From NCBI GenBank assembly GCA_964019415.1, contig OZ025881.1, positions 7,188,024 through 7,252,023 on the forward strand: a stretch of DNA of 64,000 nucleotides, written 5' to 3'. The first letter of the stretch is position 1, and the number at the start of each line of letters is the position of its first letter. The position numbers and the translations under genes were made by a program. This document shows positions 16,466 to 31,659 of the stretch, in pieces. The notes under the pieces were generated by a model. That model had not been told where the DNA came from and did no database searches. It saw only the letters and a program-made list of their open reading frames with translations. The stretch is from Ianthella basta (lineage: Eukaryota > Porifera > Demospongiae > Verongiida > Ianthellidae).

Positions 16466-17815
16466 TCACACTCACTGACACAAATACACAGGAGACAAAG
16501 TTGAGTATCGAATGATAAGCGTAACAGGCTCACTCACCATATGCAGACTCTGTGTTGGGGACTAGCAGTTCTTGCTCCGTTGTAATACCATATGAGTACA
16601 TCCCTGTAATTATCACGGGCATGCCGTTGCTGTCCAGCACAGTGTCTCGTCTAAGAGACAAGGAAGCAAGGCAAATCAACACATTTAGTGGACGGACAGG
16701 AAATGCTCTCTTTCCACAACAATGACTTGGTTACTCAACACATGAAACTTTGCATCTCCAGGAAAGCAAACAGCATACAAATCCTCCCCTCCCCTCCCCT
16801 CTCCTCCCCTCCCCTCCCCTCCCCTCCCCTCTCCTCCCCTCTCCTCTCCTCCCCTCCCCTCCCCTTTCCTCCCTCCCCTCCCCTCACCTCCCCTCCCCTC
16901 TCTTCCATCCCCTCCCCTCCCCTCCACTCCCCTGACCTGTGATCAATGTATGGCTTGTTGTGCCGTTCTCCTGGTGCCTTCACAAGTTGAAACTGTCGGC
17001 TCTCCCCTCCCACTGCCACTCCCTCACCTCGCAGCACAGCCGTGCACAGGGTGGCCCCGACAGACAACCCCCGCAGAGGGACTGAGAAAGAGTGCCACTG
17101 CCTCAAGCGACGGTCGACATGAGGACTTCCCCCAGCCATCCGAGTGAGCTCCTTACTCAGCACCTTACCAAGGACATGGCTGGAGCTGTTCAGGAACACC
17201 TCCAAGACAAAAGGGCCTGGGTGGGAGGAGGCAGGAAGTTGACTCAATGGACAACACATGCACAGTCTTGAGTTAGTGGTCACATGAGTAAAGGGCTTCA
17301 TACCGAACGTTCCACATGCAGTATCTTCTATACTGTCCTAAACTGCCTGGCATGCACACACCCAGCTGCAGTTACTGACACACAGCTACGCACTGCCAAC
17401 ACGTACACGCAGCACTTGCAATTGGCTCAAGGCCCTTTAGACTACGGTAAGCGAAAGTACTCTGGTACTCACCCTTAGCCCAAACGTCCGGGGATACATG
17501 GACCAACAATTCCGCATCTCCTTCGCCTTCGAACGAAGGCATAGTAGCCGGCTTGATGATGAAACTCTTCTCTCCCTGCGTCCACCCTCCCTCCTTCCTC
17601 CTGCCCTTGAGGCACTCGTCGAAGCATCTCCTCCTCCTCGCCTTGCAATCCCACTCGCAGCTGCGTGGCAAGACAACCACGCCTGGGTCGTATGCTGAGG
17701 CGCAGTCCTCCTTCAGACACTGGAGCCACTGCTCCACGCAGTGGCTACACTCTTTCCCTCCCAGGGACGCCCCAAGCAGGGAGGCGAGGACGAAGAGGAG
17801 GCTCACAACGCGCAT
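14350..17815 (-). CDS. Secreted glycoside-hydrolase-like protein, copy 2
   Basis: This is a tandem paralogue of the gene at 9588-13492, near-identical over most exons. It starts at 17815 with signal peptide VVSLLFVLASLLGASLGG and a Cys-rich head (CSHCVEQWLQCLKEDC), then the beta region (16937-17216) and the exon with GMPVIITGMYSYG (about 16538-16652). It carries the core exon AIDPFHPVLMVFCC (16196-16274), which copy 1 lacks. The three core exons of copy 1 that encode FNTILMYLHPG, CHAVGLGVIVSL and YYLADEPGG are missing. A poly-C/(CA)n tract (16366-16462) stands in their place. A small exon-like piece at about 16310-16351 does not restore frame. The 3' exons, including NLLMNPSFEE and the LQLIPQK end at 14350, are intact. 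The loss removes the DEP acidic motif, so activity is doubtful as assembled. Confidence 0.68.
16366..16462 (+). repeat. Poly-C followed by (CA)n
   Basis: About 19 C residues then roughly 40 CA units in an intron of hydrolase copy 2. It lies exactly where three core exons found in copy 1 are missing. Confidence 0.95.
16786..16932 (+). repeat. CCCCT/CTCCT-rich tract
   Basis: Pyrimidine-rich array on the plus strand, purine-rich on the coding strand, in the intron after the beta-domain exon of hydrolase copy 2. A similar tract lies at 12415-12550 in copy 1. Confidence 0.85.
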
Positions 17816-18099
17816 TTCAAATTACTACAGACAGGTAGAAGTCGCGCGTCATGTGACTGCCTGGCGGAAGTGGCAGGTTGCAGCATTGCTCGTTGCTTGC
17901 ATGCCGGATAGAATATTGTCGCACTCGGCGCGCCGTACTGCGACAGCTAGAGAGCATTTACATAGCAGAACAATCGGCGACGAGTCGGCCGACCTTTTAA
18001 AAACTGCATAACCAATCCCGTCGTCCCATCAAACATTTGAAAAGTTCCTAGATACACGGTACTGTGACATTCGAGCAGAAATCAGAACCGACAGAGGAA

Positions 18100-19971
18100 A
18101 TGAGTGCTAACCTTTTAACCGCAACTTTTCTGGGCATTGTTCTTCTGTGTGGAGGCAATGGTAGGTGGCTATCCACTAACTGCACCGCGGCTGTACCTGT
18201 GTTATTTGTTACTGGTGTGTAGGACATTTAGTGCCTTCTATTAATAAACTGCAACTTTTTCGGGGCATTGTTTTGCATGGAGGCAATGGCAGGTGGCTAG
18301 GTAGCTATCGACTTACTTCATCACGGTTTTAGTCTGCCTTTTAATCCTTTTATCTTTGGCAAACAACTCCAGTGTCAGGTTCCAGCCCAGGAAGCTCAGT
18401 GTACAGTGGGTTTGATGAAGCATCATTGAGTGTCTGGGGAGTGCTGAGCACTGCAGCATTTGACGAGCTGGTTTCAAGTGAGTAATAATTGTGCATATAC
18501 AGTTGTTGGGCAAGGTGTGTATCACTTCTCAGCTCCATGGTATAGCTGAACAAGGTGTGGCTAGTAGCTATTCATGGTGCATGTGTGCAGATAAATGTAT
18601 GCTGTATTTGAACCCATAATACAGTGTTCCTATACCAACTGCATGTCTGTCCCTGCTTGCATTCACTGCCTCAGCAAGTTCCAGCTTCACTGATGTGGGT
18701 ACACCACACAGTACCTCTTCTGCCGCTACCCGTAAGTGCGGTGAGAGCTGTGTACATATTTGTACACCTGATGACTTGACCAGCTGTGCTTTTTACCTTG
18801 TGTACATAGAAGTGGAGCCTACTCCTACACCAACCCCGCCCCCTATCACAGAGGAGGAGGCAAAGCAGTTGGCAGTTTCTATTACAATGGACCTTTCTCT
18901 GGCTATGGTACACACACTATGGTTGTTTGTGCTTATTTTGCTTAACTTAACTCACGACAACACACACAGCTATAGTGTGCATGTGACTGGGACTAATGCA
19001 CTCTCAATTTACATTTGACCAATGCACATTCCAATGTGGATTAAAAGCACATTGAGTACAAAGACATGCTGTGCACATGTATACATCCACTTATTCACAT
19101 ACATGCTCGAATTTGCACTTCTTTTATCTTTATAGTGGACACCAGCTCTTGAACTTACCTTCAAGCTAAGCATTGCTGATGCCATCAACAGGCACTGTGC
19201 CACAACTCAGTGTGGCACTTCATCCACAGAGAAAAGGTGAGCTCACACACAAATGTAGTGTGCGTCATACTCTATAGCCCCAAAGCAGTGATATATTTTG
19301 AGTTAACTAGAAACTTTGTCTGTCAGTGTGAACATTTATTAGGTGGCAGTGGAGCTGAACTAGACTAGTTGTAGCTCGTCATAATATTGGCTATACATGT
19401 GTGCTTAACTGCAGGAGCATTGTAATGAAGAGAGCTACTAGCCTACAGACCATCACTGCCAGTGACATTGTAATCCTGCAAGGATACCCCAGGGAAGTCA
19501 CAGAAGATGGACAAACAGAGCTTGACGTCCAATTTTATGTGAATGGAATGCAAACCTCAAGCAGTACTGGAGGCATCCCACTCACCAAAGAGGCCATTAT
19601 GTCTGCTGTGAGGTCATTCCAATCCGACATTGCTCAGGACATGGGTGTCTCCATCCTGAGCATTACATCAGCTGGTTCAGATCCCAGCGATGGCCCTGTG
19701 GAGGACAGTGTTCTCTCTTCCCGCAATATCTTACTTGCTGTGCTGCCTGGCACCCTCTCAGGTGGCTTTGTGCTATTTGCACTCATTGCTGCCATCATAG
19801 TACTAGTCACCCTCTGGTGAGTCTATACCATTCACAGTGTGGGCCTGGCAATGACGCTTGATTGGGTACATCACCAATTCCCCTTCCATCGCCTCCAATT
19901 ACAGGGCTGTGAAGCGCAATAGGGCCAATGTGATGCCGGTGAAAGTTGTTGCCCCAGCAGATCTAGAGTAG
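18100..19971 (+). CDS. Type I membrane protein A with shared juxtamembrane domain
   Basis: The ATG at 18100 starts a signal peptide (MSANLLTATFLGIVLLCGGN), exon 18100-18161. Later exons (about 18370-18478, 18676-18732, 18811-18905, 19137-19237, 19413-19816, 19905-19971) give a Ser/Thr/Pro-rich stalk (PTPTPTPPPITEEE). A folded domain follows with a Cys pair (HCATTQCGTSS) and the strand motif DIVILQGYPREVTEDG. One transmembrane helix (about LSGGFVLFALIAAIIVLVTL) and a short basic tail ending APADLE complete it. The domain resembles that of the next gene, including the exon border just before a Trp. The pair therefore looks like diverged tandem paralogues with different ectodomains. No known family was recognised; an adhesion or receptor role is inferred from layout only. 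Confidence 0.65.
18244..18308 (+). repeat. Decayed duplicate of the signal-peptide exon
   Basis: CTGCAACTTTTTCGGGGCAT and then GGAGGCAATGGCAGGTGGCT repeat, with changes, the end of exon 1 and its donor at 18119-18173 (GGAGGCAATGGTAGGTGGCT). The donor GT has become GC. It is a short tandem duplication inside intron 1. Confidence 0.65.
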
Positions 19972-20300
19972 CAGCACCTGGCTACTCCCCCCTGCCTCTG
20001 TATCTAATGACACTCTCAAACTGTTTAATCACTCCAACACTACTATAATATGCTGCATGTATATATCGTGTAATCTCATTACTCGATCTGTGTTAATTAG
20101 AAGGAGTTAAATAAAGTGGAGTTGACAGACTAAATTAATGGCTCCAAATAGTGTGCCCTGCTACAGTGTATAAGTTGAGGCGTCCATGCTCAATATTAAC
20201 AATTTTGACCAATCAGAACGCCGTCCCGTCTCCAGGGACTCTAGTTCGAGACTGTCCACAATTCTGGAAGATTGGATTGGTCCTGCACTCCCAGAGTGGC

Positions 20301-22643
20301 ATGAACAGCACAGGAGGACTCGTGGTCTGCCTGTTCGTCTTGTTGTTTCCAGCCGGTAAGTACCTGTCACTCACTCCCAAGAATCTTCTTGCCGTGTCAG
20401 TAGCGCTATTCGCGTTGCCGCAGTTTGCCAGAACGACTTTCAGAGCGTCCCCGCTGTATCAGCACTCAACTGCAGCAATATCACCGACTGTGAGCGCACA
20501 CTACACTTTGCATAGCTATCGTTTAGTAGCGTCCACACACTTGGCATTAGGGCACCATGTCATTCGCACGCGAACTTCTCTCTTCTGCAGTCTTGGAAGA
20601 CTCGAGCGCTCTCTTTCAGTGGTACAACGAAACCTTTACTTGTGATTTTACATGTGAGATGCCCAAGTATACAACACTCATCCCACTCCCCACCAGTGAG
20701 TAACATACACACACACACCAAGCCCAATCCCCACAGGATGTCATGAGTGTGCCCTTGTGTATAGGTCCCCTGCACTCTGAGGTGGAGACCTATCCCTTCA
20801 CAATGACTGTCACCCACCGAGGGGAGACAGACATGGACTGTGGGATGAGCTGCTGGAAAGCAAACTTAAGCGTGGCTGAGGAAGTGTGGACAAGTCCGCC
20901 AGAGCCAACAGAGTCATTTCTGACCCTTAATGGCATCACAGTGGAGAGCACACCTCCATTATCAGCCACACCCCCTGCCACCAAAACACCATCTCAAGAG
21001 CAGCAGACTTCGCTCACAGGTGCTCCAGCCAGTTCTTCTACCCAATACACACAATGGTCATCATTCTCCCACCAGAGTCTCACGTCAGGTAGGTGTCTAC
21101 TGGCAGCTAGTGAACAGGAGTGAGTTATATAGCCTGGTCACCAGTGTTCTCCCTCACTCCTGCAGATGAATTGTTTGCAAGCCCATCTCCAGTCATCTCC
21201 TCTATTGTCTTTTTTGACGATGATTCATGTAAGCCACTCAATTGTACAGTCTATTCTACAACATGCCCTATCTCATGTGATGTGATTGCTTAAACTAAAC
21301 CAGCCCTCTCCTGTATTCCCCATACTCAGCTATGACTCTTCACAAGACACCACCTCAAGGAGCTTCAGAAACCCCCGCACCGTGGGACTCAGACTCTGTA
21401 GCCAAATCATTCTCCTCCCCGGCTCTGATGCAATCCAATGCCAAACAGATAGCAGAGGAGACGACCATTGTTATGCCACCGCTACCTGGAATGCCAGACT
21501 CCTACTCCATCCCACTCACTGGGCACCCCACTGTTGTTGAGTACTTTGCCTCTCTCAACCCCTCCACTGCCTCCACTGTCAGTCAAGCTCCTTCAGTTGA
21601 AGTCACTGCTGTCCAGGAGCCCACACCAACCCAAGAGCCGACTGAGGTCACTCCTCCCACCACAGACCTGGAGCAGCTGAAGAGAGCAGCAGTAGTGGCC
21701 ACGTTTGCTGACATCAACCTTCAAGAGGTATGTCATCTGTTAGCTGTCATGATGTGGTCCTGTCACTGTATGTAGGAGTGTGCATACCAGTGTAACTAGT
21801 GTGTATACTAGTGTCACTACATGTGGGAGCGTGTATATACCAGTGTCGCTGCATGTGGGAGTGTGTGTATCAGTGTCACTGCACGTAGGAGCGTGTGTAT
21901 ACTAGTGTTACTGCATGTGGGAGCGTGTGTCCAGTGTCACTGCATGTGGTCTTGTTCATTTGCAGTGGCAAGGAGTGGAACAGGCATTTAAGGCAATGGT
22001 TGCAGAGCAAGCCAGCTATTACTGTTCACAACACCTAGCTGCTTGTGGAGTCTCTTCAAGGGAGAGGAGGGCTGACAACATGGTCCAGTTTGACCCACAT
22101 CACACTATTATCCTTCCTGGCTACACAAGATTGGTGGAGAGTGGTCTTGAGGTTGTCTACAGCCTCCTCCTTCCCCAGGGGTCAGGGCTACTGGTGGATG
22201 CAGCGGTACTGGAGATGATCACTGTCGAGGGAAAGGACTACATTGAGCAACGTGTGGGAAAGGCAATGGTGAACGTGCGTCGGTTCATCTATGATGCAAG
22301 CACTATACCGCCACAGCTTCAGGACCCTGTTGTGTTGGGTGCAGCAGTGGGTGCAGCGGTGGGTGCCTTCACTGGAGGCTGCATTGGAGCTGGAGTAGCT
22401 TTATTGTGAGTTGTACATGTATTCTCAAACAGTGTATTATGCAGTCTCCTGACTGTCACATGACTCCCTCCCTCTCTGCTCCCTGCCCAACACAGACTGT
22501 TCCGAATGAGGCGCAGAATCAAGAAATTTTGGAACAGAATTAGACACAGGAGAAACAATAAGCCTGCAGATATTCTGTTTACAGACATTAGGCCTGCTCC
22601 AAGCCCTGAGGGCCCGCAGGAGACCAGCACCAACACTTTGTAG
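20301..22643 (+). CDS. Type I membrane protein B, paralogue of protein A
   Basis: The ATG at 20301 gives a signal peptide (STGGLVVCLFVLLFPA). Following exons (about 20425-20489, 20591-20693, 20765-21089, 21166-21229, 21329-21727, 21966-22406, 22497-22643) encode a Cys-containing N-terminal domain with N-glycosylation sites (SALNCSNITD, WYNETFTCDFTC) and a long Thr/Pro/Ser-rich mucin-like stalk. A folded domain then begins at WQGVEQAFKAMV, with Cys pair YCSQHLAACGVSS and motif HHTIILPGYTRL, the counterpart of DIVILQGYPRE in protein A. The membrane helix is Gly/Ala-rich with GxxxG spacing (VLGAAVGAAVGAFTGGCIG), which often favours helix pairing. The cytoplasmic tail starts with a strongly basic stretch (RMRRRIKKFWNRIRHRR). 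Stop TAG at 22641. Function unknown; exon starts near 20425 are chosen by frame. Confidence 0.65.
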
Positions 22644-23009
22644 CATACCCCTCAGTATGCAGACAACTAGCCAACTGCTCTTGTATAAGACTATTTTTTC
22701 AGCTACATACTTTAGACATTTTGAACAGTATTTGTCCCTTTAAAATTGCATGTCTGTATGGTATATTTATTGGGTTGTTGGACCCCAGTTCTTCCACATA
22801 CGTACCAGTCAGCCCCTCCCGGCCTGCATGTTGTTTAGTCCACAATGGATTGTACAAAGGCAGGACTGACTGCAGCTGCGTTTGCTGTACATGTGTGATG
22901 GCAGTGAGGACTCAGGCTTGCCTGGTCACTCTTGTACGTACACAACACATGGGTGAAAAGACAACGAACAAGAAACACAGTATTGGCATTCCCTAGAGTC
23001 TTGCAATCC
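22644..23009. other. Tail-to-tail spacer
   Basis: Spacer between membrane protein B and EDEM2, which converge here. I see no gene; the 3' UTRs of both probably occupy it. Confidence 0.6.
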
Positions 23010-26475
<3,466 letters not shown>

Positions 26476-26495
26476 TTTAAGTACGGAGTTAGGGA

Positions 26496-26506
26496 GGGGT
26501 TTCCCC
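26496..26506. promoter_or_regulatory. Kappa-B-like palindrome upstream of EDEM2
   Basis: GGGGTTTCCCC lies 21-31 bases before the EDEM2 start codon. It fits the Rel/NF-kappa-B consensus GGGRNWYYCC on both strands. A single 10-11-mer match is weak evidence on its own. Confidence 0.3.
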
Positions 26507-26777
26507 TATTGCTTTGATTGCTCAGAAGCTGGTGCTAGAAGAACTGTTCCTTTCTTACTGCTTGTAATTGACACTTCAACCATATATGGAAGTAATGCAT
26601 AAAATTATATACAATAATAGAAACTACTTTCTGGACAATTAAGCAAACAGGATATGATATAATACAAAGACATATGATAACGCTGCTCTACAGTTAACTA
26701 CCTACACATACAGTGCATGCTTGTCCGCTTTTCTGGCTACAATCACACAAAAGAAGACATAAATCGTTCACATTTCT

Positions 26778-29607
26778 CTAATTAGCCCAGTCAGCAAGAG
26801 CAGCAAGTTCATCGTCTTCTTTGGCCTTGGCTTTAGGCACAGTGGTGGCTGAAGGAGAGAGGAGAGGGGAGACAAGGAGAAATGTTTTGGACTGTTCTCT
26901 TAACTCACTGCACAAAGGATTTTAAACTTTAGAATTGAGACAAATGGGCATTAAATATGATTACAGTGACACCTCTCTATTCCGGACACATTTGGGCCAC
27001 TTAAAGTCTGTTATGCGTGGGGTGGTGTCCTCAATTCAGAAATTTCATACACATCCATTCAGCTGGGTACAGAGAAGTCCTGACGTCAGAACTGAACATC
27101 CTTTACAAGGAGGCTCCCATGTACCCATGTGTATGGGTATTGGGCGCTACCATATAGCAGATTCATTTCATAGAAGAAAGTTTCACAATTTCACTTGAAA
27201 ACAGACTCGGTTTTAATTTCACAATTTGTGTGTTGATATTTTGCATTCTGTTTTGATATTGTGTGTCTGTAACTTCTCTTACTCAGGGAGCAAGCGAGTG
27301 AGATGTTTGGCTACAGCTGCAAGGCAAGAGCTTCAATTCCAATCGAAGGATGTGTAACAGGCTACCAGCGCTTTAGCTGGAAGTAGGTCTGTCGGTTTCC
27401 TCTTTCAAAATTCAACCTCCACATTCCAATGGTACTTTCCATCAGATCGACTCCCCATTGCTTGGAGTATATCACTAGTGACTGAGTCTACCGCCTGGTT
27501 ATTCGCTGACTCCTTTGTGTAGTTAGCAGCCTGGGCCTTATGCTGAGAGCTGTCATTGGCCCAGAGCCATTGTCATTTGTTCTGGAATTGGAAGCAAGGA
27601 GTTTTACCTGTGCTTGATAAGGGGCCCTTAAGGCCGGTGAGAGGCTAAGAGCTAACCGGAAAGTACTTCATCAGTGCTACAAGTGCATCTAAGCACTGGA
27701 ACAATGGGCCCACAATTTGCAAATAGAATTTTCACAGATAAAACTTCCATGAATTTGGCCAAATCACGTTGAACAAAGAAGTTCATCCTCGTGAAATTTT
27801 TCCACTATACAGTATGATGATGTACTGTGACGTTAATGTATGGTAACACCTTAATGTATCCAGGTCACGTGTCATCGTGCAATAAGGAGCCTTGAGTTTG
27901 TGGAGAAAATCCAAATGTCACAACCTGCCTTACTGCAGATATTGCAACGAAGTAAGTTAACACTCATAAAACACAGACTACAGCTCAACTCACGGACTGA
28001 TGGCAGGCTAATCTCTTGGTCCGGTAGAGTGCCAGTAACAGGGGGGATATCAAGGATTTCCTTCTCCAGGTCTTCTTGCTCTAATTCCTCCAGTTCATCC
28101 AACAGCTCATCCTATAGCCACAAGAGGGAAGGCACAGCCTCACACACACTGACCACACTGTGACAAACACTTACACGTTCGCTCACACAGCTCTCCACTC
28201 TCACTTGGTAAGAGGAAAACACACACAAGTCAATGAGAGTTGATCCACTCGACAAGGACACGACATTCAGCGATCGACAGTCACCTCCCTGACTCCCCCC
28301 CCCCCCCACACACACACTCACTTCATCCAACTCCATACCAAATCCAATGGGTTGAGAAATGGCATTCTGAATCTCCTCTGCAATCTCATTTTGTTCCTGT
28401 AAGTCATCCATTATGTCATGCACATCATCCACATTCCTAGCAGAGGGAGGAGGAGGTGAGGGTGACACACGGAGGAGAGCACACCAGCACAACACACACA
28501 CGACCGAAGCCAGACTTACTGAGATGAAATACAAAACATGACAGGTGTGCCATTCAATAGTAACACTAAATGCCACACACAGAGTAGTGGGAATCCAGTC
28601 AATGGCAGAAGGCATAGCAAGTGTGTAAACAGCAGTTATAATTAGAAGTAGTGTCACATCTGACAAGGGCTAGCATGGTCAAAACACTCCACCACTCACT
28701 GTCAGCACACATGACACTGTCAGCTCTCATGACACTGTCAGCACACATGACACTGTCAGCACTCATGATGGGATTCTTCTCACACAGGACGCACGCAGGA
28801 TGGACGAAGCACTGATGCCACTCAGGTGCAGCACACTTAGCCAACCTCGCAACCACTCCCAGCCCACAGGCAGTCAATAGCTAAGACACACACTGCTACT
28901 ACCTACACAACTATACATCATATGTCATCCTGTCTGTATCCTAGGTAACGTCAGCCCACGGTTTGGGAACAGTTGCAATACCCACTGCTCAGTGGCTAGT
29001 AGCTAACAGACCAACTGGCCAAGTGTCCAACTCACAGGCCCTGCTGAGCAGACTTGAGGGCTTGCGCTGCTGTCTTCATATTCTTGAACACTTCTGTGTT
29101 GGTTGATGCATTCTCCAGTGCCTCGCGCTGGAACTCAATAGTGGAGAGGGTACCATCAATGTTCTGCAGCTGTTTCTCAAGACGCTTCTTGCGCTTCAAG
29201 TGCTGGAGGGCAGCTGGGGAAGAGAAGGGAGGGAGGTAAGAAGGAGAGGATGAGGGGAGAGAGAAACACAGTGGATGATAGTAAAGAAGAAGGGAAAGAA
29301 AGACAGGAAATGGGACCAGGGGAGAAGGGGGCAGGGTTTAAGGAAAGCAGTATTGCATTGCCTTGCAGCCACTCTGTGCTTTACATTTAACCAAAAAAAG
29401 CCAGGATCCATACAAATTCGTTGCCTCACCTCTCTTGTTCTTGGTGCCGCACTGTTTGGCCTTTTTCAACTCTTCTGTTATCTTTGCCTCCAAAAACTCA
29501 GACTTCCTATTCAACATCTCCTCGGTTTCCCTCAACTTCTGAATAGCGTCCTGAGGAGTGGGCTCTCCTTTCTTACCGCTCCCAAACATCTTCTGTAGTA
29601 AAGACAT
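26778..29607 (-). CDS. CHMP4: Charged multivesicular body protein 4 (ESCRT-III Snf7), copy A
   Basis: Core ESCRT-III subunit that polymerises on membranes for budding and scission away from the cytosol (multivesicular bodies, cytokinetic abscission, membrane repair). Exons are 29430-29607 (MSLLQKMFGSGKKGEPTPQD; FLEAKITEELKKAKQ), 29036-29213 (AALQHLKRKKRLEKQLQNID, then GTLSTIEFQREALENASTN), 28322-28436 (NEIAEEIQNAISQPIGFG), about 27994-28111 (DELLDELEELEQEDLEKEIL) and 26778 to about 26848 (acidic tail ending ELAALADWAN). The order matches animal CHMP4: basic helices 1-2, acidic MIM2-like region, and a C-terminal ALIX-binding helix ending in the LADWA-type motif. A second copy with the same exon layout sits at 35083-36502. 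The last intron (about 26850-27990) is long and contains a degraded repeat. Confidence 0.93.
26955..27060. repeat. Piece of an interspersed repeat (AGAGAGGTGTC family)
   Basis: Contains GTGACACCTCTCTATTCCGG followed by ACACATTTGGGCC, related to the segment at 7570-7690. It lies in the last intron of CHMP4 copy A. Probably a decayed short transposable element; ends not defined. Confidence 0.4.
27061..27990. other. Unannotated part of the last CHMP4-A intron
   Basis: About 0.9 kb of non-repetitive, non-coding sequence. I see no exon, open frame or RNA that I can support. Confidence 0.5.
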
Positions 29608-29962
29608 GTCTGTAGGCCAACTGAGACAAATCAAAACACGACTGATACAAGTGGTCTCTTCTTCCTTAACTAGTGACTGTCACTTGTCACACATTACTAA
29701 CTAATAATAGCAGCAGAACTACGTCATGCGGTAGTCTCCCACCCCACCCACTGCTGTTTCGCACCATATAAATTGTGGCATCTTAGTTTTGGTTTGGAAA
29801 CCGGGAACACGCGGCGAGACTGAGCTCGAGGTTTAAACGGCAAAAGGGAATAGGCTTTTACTCCACGGAAACTCTACCAATGCAGAAGTAACGTCGGTAA
29901 GCAGCAGAAATTACAGGTTTCTAGTGAGTCCTAGCCTTTAAAGCGTAGTTTCTACTGCTACA
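29608..29962. promoter_or_regulatory. Divergent promoter region of CHMP4-A and small peptide gene A
   Basis: Two genes start in opposite directions from this 355-bp segment. The right part, from about 29855, is the start of the inverted repeat shared with 31660-31945 and probably contains the 5' UTR of the small gene. No clear TATA box is seen. Confidence 0.45.
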
Positions 29963-30155
29963 ATGGCGATATTACAGCCGAGCCTGGCATCCTTTAATCT
30001 TCTCCTAGCGCTCTTCTGCCAGTTTTCACGCTATCGTGCTATACCTTGTATGAAAGCCCAAGGTGTCTATAACATAGCGGTGAAGGGCCTGTTCTACGGC
30101 GCATCGCAGATTTTAGGTTACAAGTGCTAATACACGGAGCATCGTATTTCACGGC
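29855..30155 (+). repeat. Inverted repeat, left arm
   Basis: This arm matches the reverse complement of about 31660-31945. It covers the small ORF and its 5' flank; a 1.5-kb unlike spacer separates the arms. Confidence 0.85.
29963..30130 (+). CDS. Small secreted-peptide-like ORF, copy A (55 codons)
   Basis: A 55-codon frame starting MAILQPSLASFNLLLALFCQ and ending FYGASQILGYKC. The N-terminus is hydrophobic and resembles a signal peptide (SLASFNLLLALFCQ), followed by a short basic, Cys-containing tail (RYRAIPCMKAQGVYN). An inverted copy exists at 31682-31849. Over the 168-base frame the two differ at 6 bases, while roughly 80 bases just upstream differ about 9 per cent and the sequence after the stop diverges within about 25 bases. 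The frame is thus the best-conserved part, which argues for coding. It runs head to head with CHMP4 copy A. No family was recognised. It could also be part of a longer spliced transcript. Confidence 0.45.
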   Translation: MAILQPSLASFNLLLALFCQFSRYRAIPCMKAQGVYNIAVKGLFYGASQILGYKC

Positions 30156-31659
30156 CGTCACAGACATTAGCCCACGCGAATAATTAGAACGTCAGTGATT
30201 ATAATCGGTATCTAGCTAGTACTACCAATAATAATTATTATAAGCTAGTGCTGATGACAGTGGTTCTCAATGACATACATTTAGCATAGAGGTAAACAAA
30301 TGCCAGGTGCTCAGCTGGGTGTACGTACACACCTGCTCTTGTACCTATACCTATAGGTACTGATCATGAGGTACCTTGCAGGCAGATGTTTGTTATATGT
30401 ATGCATGCTCTTTGTTCGATGAGCTTCTTATTCATGACAACTAAACGTGTAAATATGTATCATGTCTTAATCTGTATACAACATTTCTGAAAATAAAGTA
30501 CAGAAAGATAATGGAAACAAGTAATGTCAAGGGTTAGACTTCTTGCATAAAATTATCTATTAGCTGCATGATAATGACTTGGTGAGTGCCATTTCAATGC
30601 AGTTCAATACTCTGATCCCAAGATGATATCCTGCCCGATCCCAAGATGGCCTGCAGCACAAATGAATCTGTGCGGGAAGAGTGCAGGCACATAACAATAG
30701 TAAAACATCAACCACAGGTATCACGCATGCATGAACAACAGACTGTGAAAATTATGGAGGTCAGCAGTAGTGGTCAGTGCTCCCACACAAGCAATTGAAA
30801 TGGTTTTGAAACTACATGATGCAGTGCATACTAGCTACATATCTGAACTGCTCCTTAGGATATCTTTTTTGTGACAATAAACTTAGCACTGAGCATTCCT
30901 TGAAAGTACCATGCACCGGTGGGTGGTAGACATGTGTGCATTAACACTTACATATGCACTTTCCTAAGTATAACATAAAGAAGAATTCACTTGACCATTA
31001 GTGTAGTGAGGAGTGATCAGTGGGTGATTGGGCGTGGGAGGGGTGTCATCTTCCAATGCAGCACACAGTAGTTTAGTGCATGTAATGAAGGCAAGCCTTA
31101 TGAGATGCACTGTAAAAGTACACACGTGTATACATGTAGCACTACACATAAGTGTCACATGAATTCTCTAATTATATCTGTTGAGAGAGGAAAGCAAAAC
31201 CAAGAACCCAACAAATTGATCTCTCAAGAGAATGCAGGACTAACAAGAGTTTTTGAAAGCACAATTGCAGTAAGGTGTCATGCATGTGGTGTCACCTGAC
31301 TTTTACTAGACAAATGGTACAATGTACTATGCCCCATGCAGCAACCAAAGTGGAATTCTGACAAGGCCTTGGCCAAGCAATGAAACAAGAATTACTTAGG
31401 AACTTGAACAGTTAACTAGCAATTATAAGTATGAAACTGGCATGATGCATGGAAGCCCAATTTTGTAGCCAGCTATATATAGCTACGTACATGGCACAAA
31501 CATTGACCAATGTGTAGCTAAATGGTCTTTACTTGACATATGCACACAGTACCATTGCACTGTTGGGAGTAAGAGGCAGATTGCATCACATGGTACTGCA
31601 GTAGGCATTGTGCACTCATTGTAGCTCTATAGCTACGCAGCTAGCCATAATTGTACATA
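30156..31659. other. Spacer between inverted-repeat arms
   Basis: AT-richer non-coding sequence. It has scattered short open frames without splice or similarity support, and no tandem repeat. I see no gene; the 3' UTRs of the two convergent small genes may extend into it. Confidence 0.5.
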
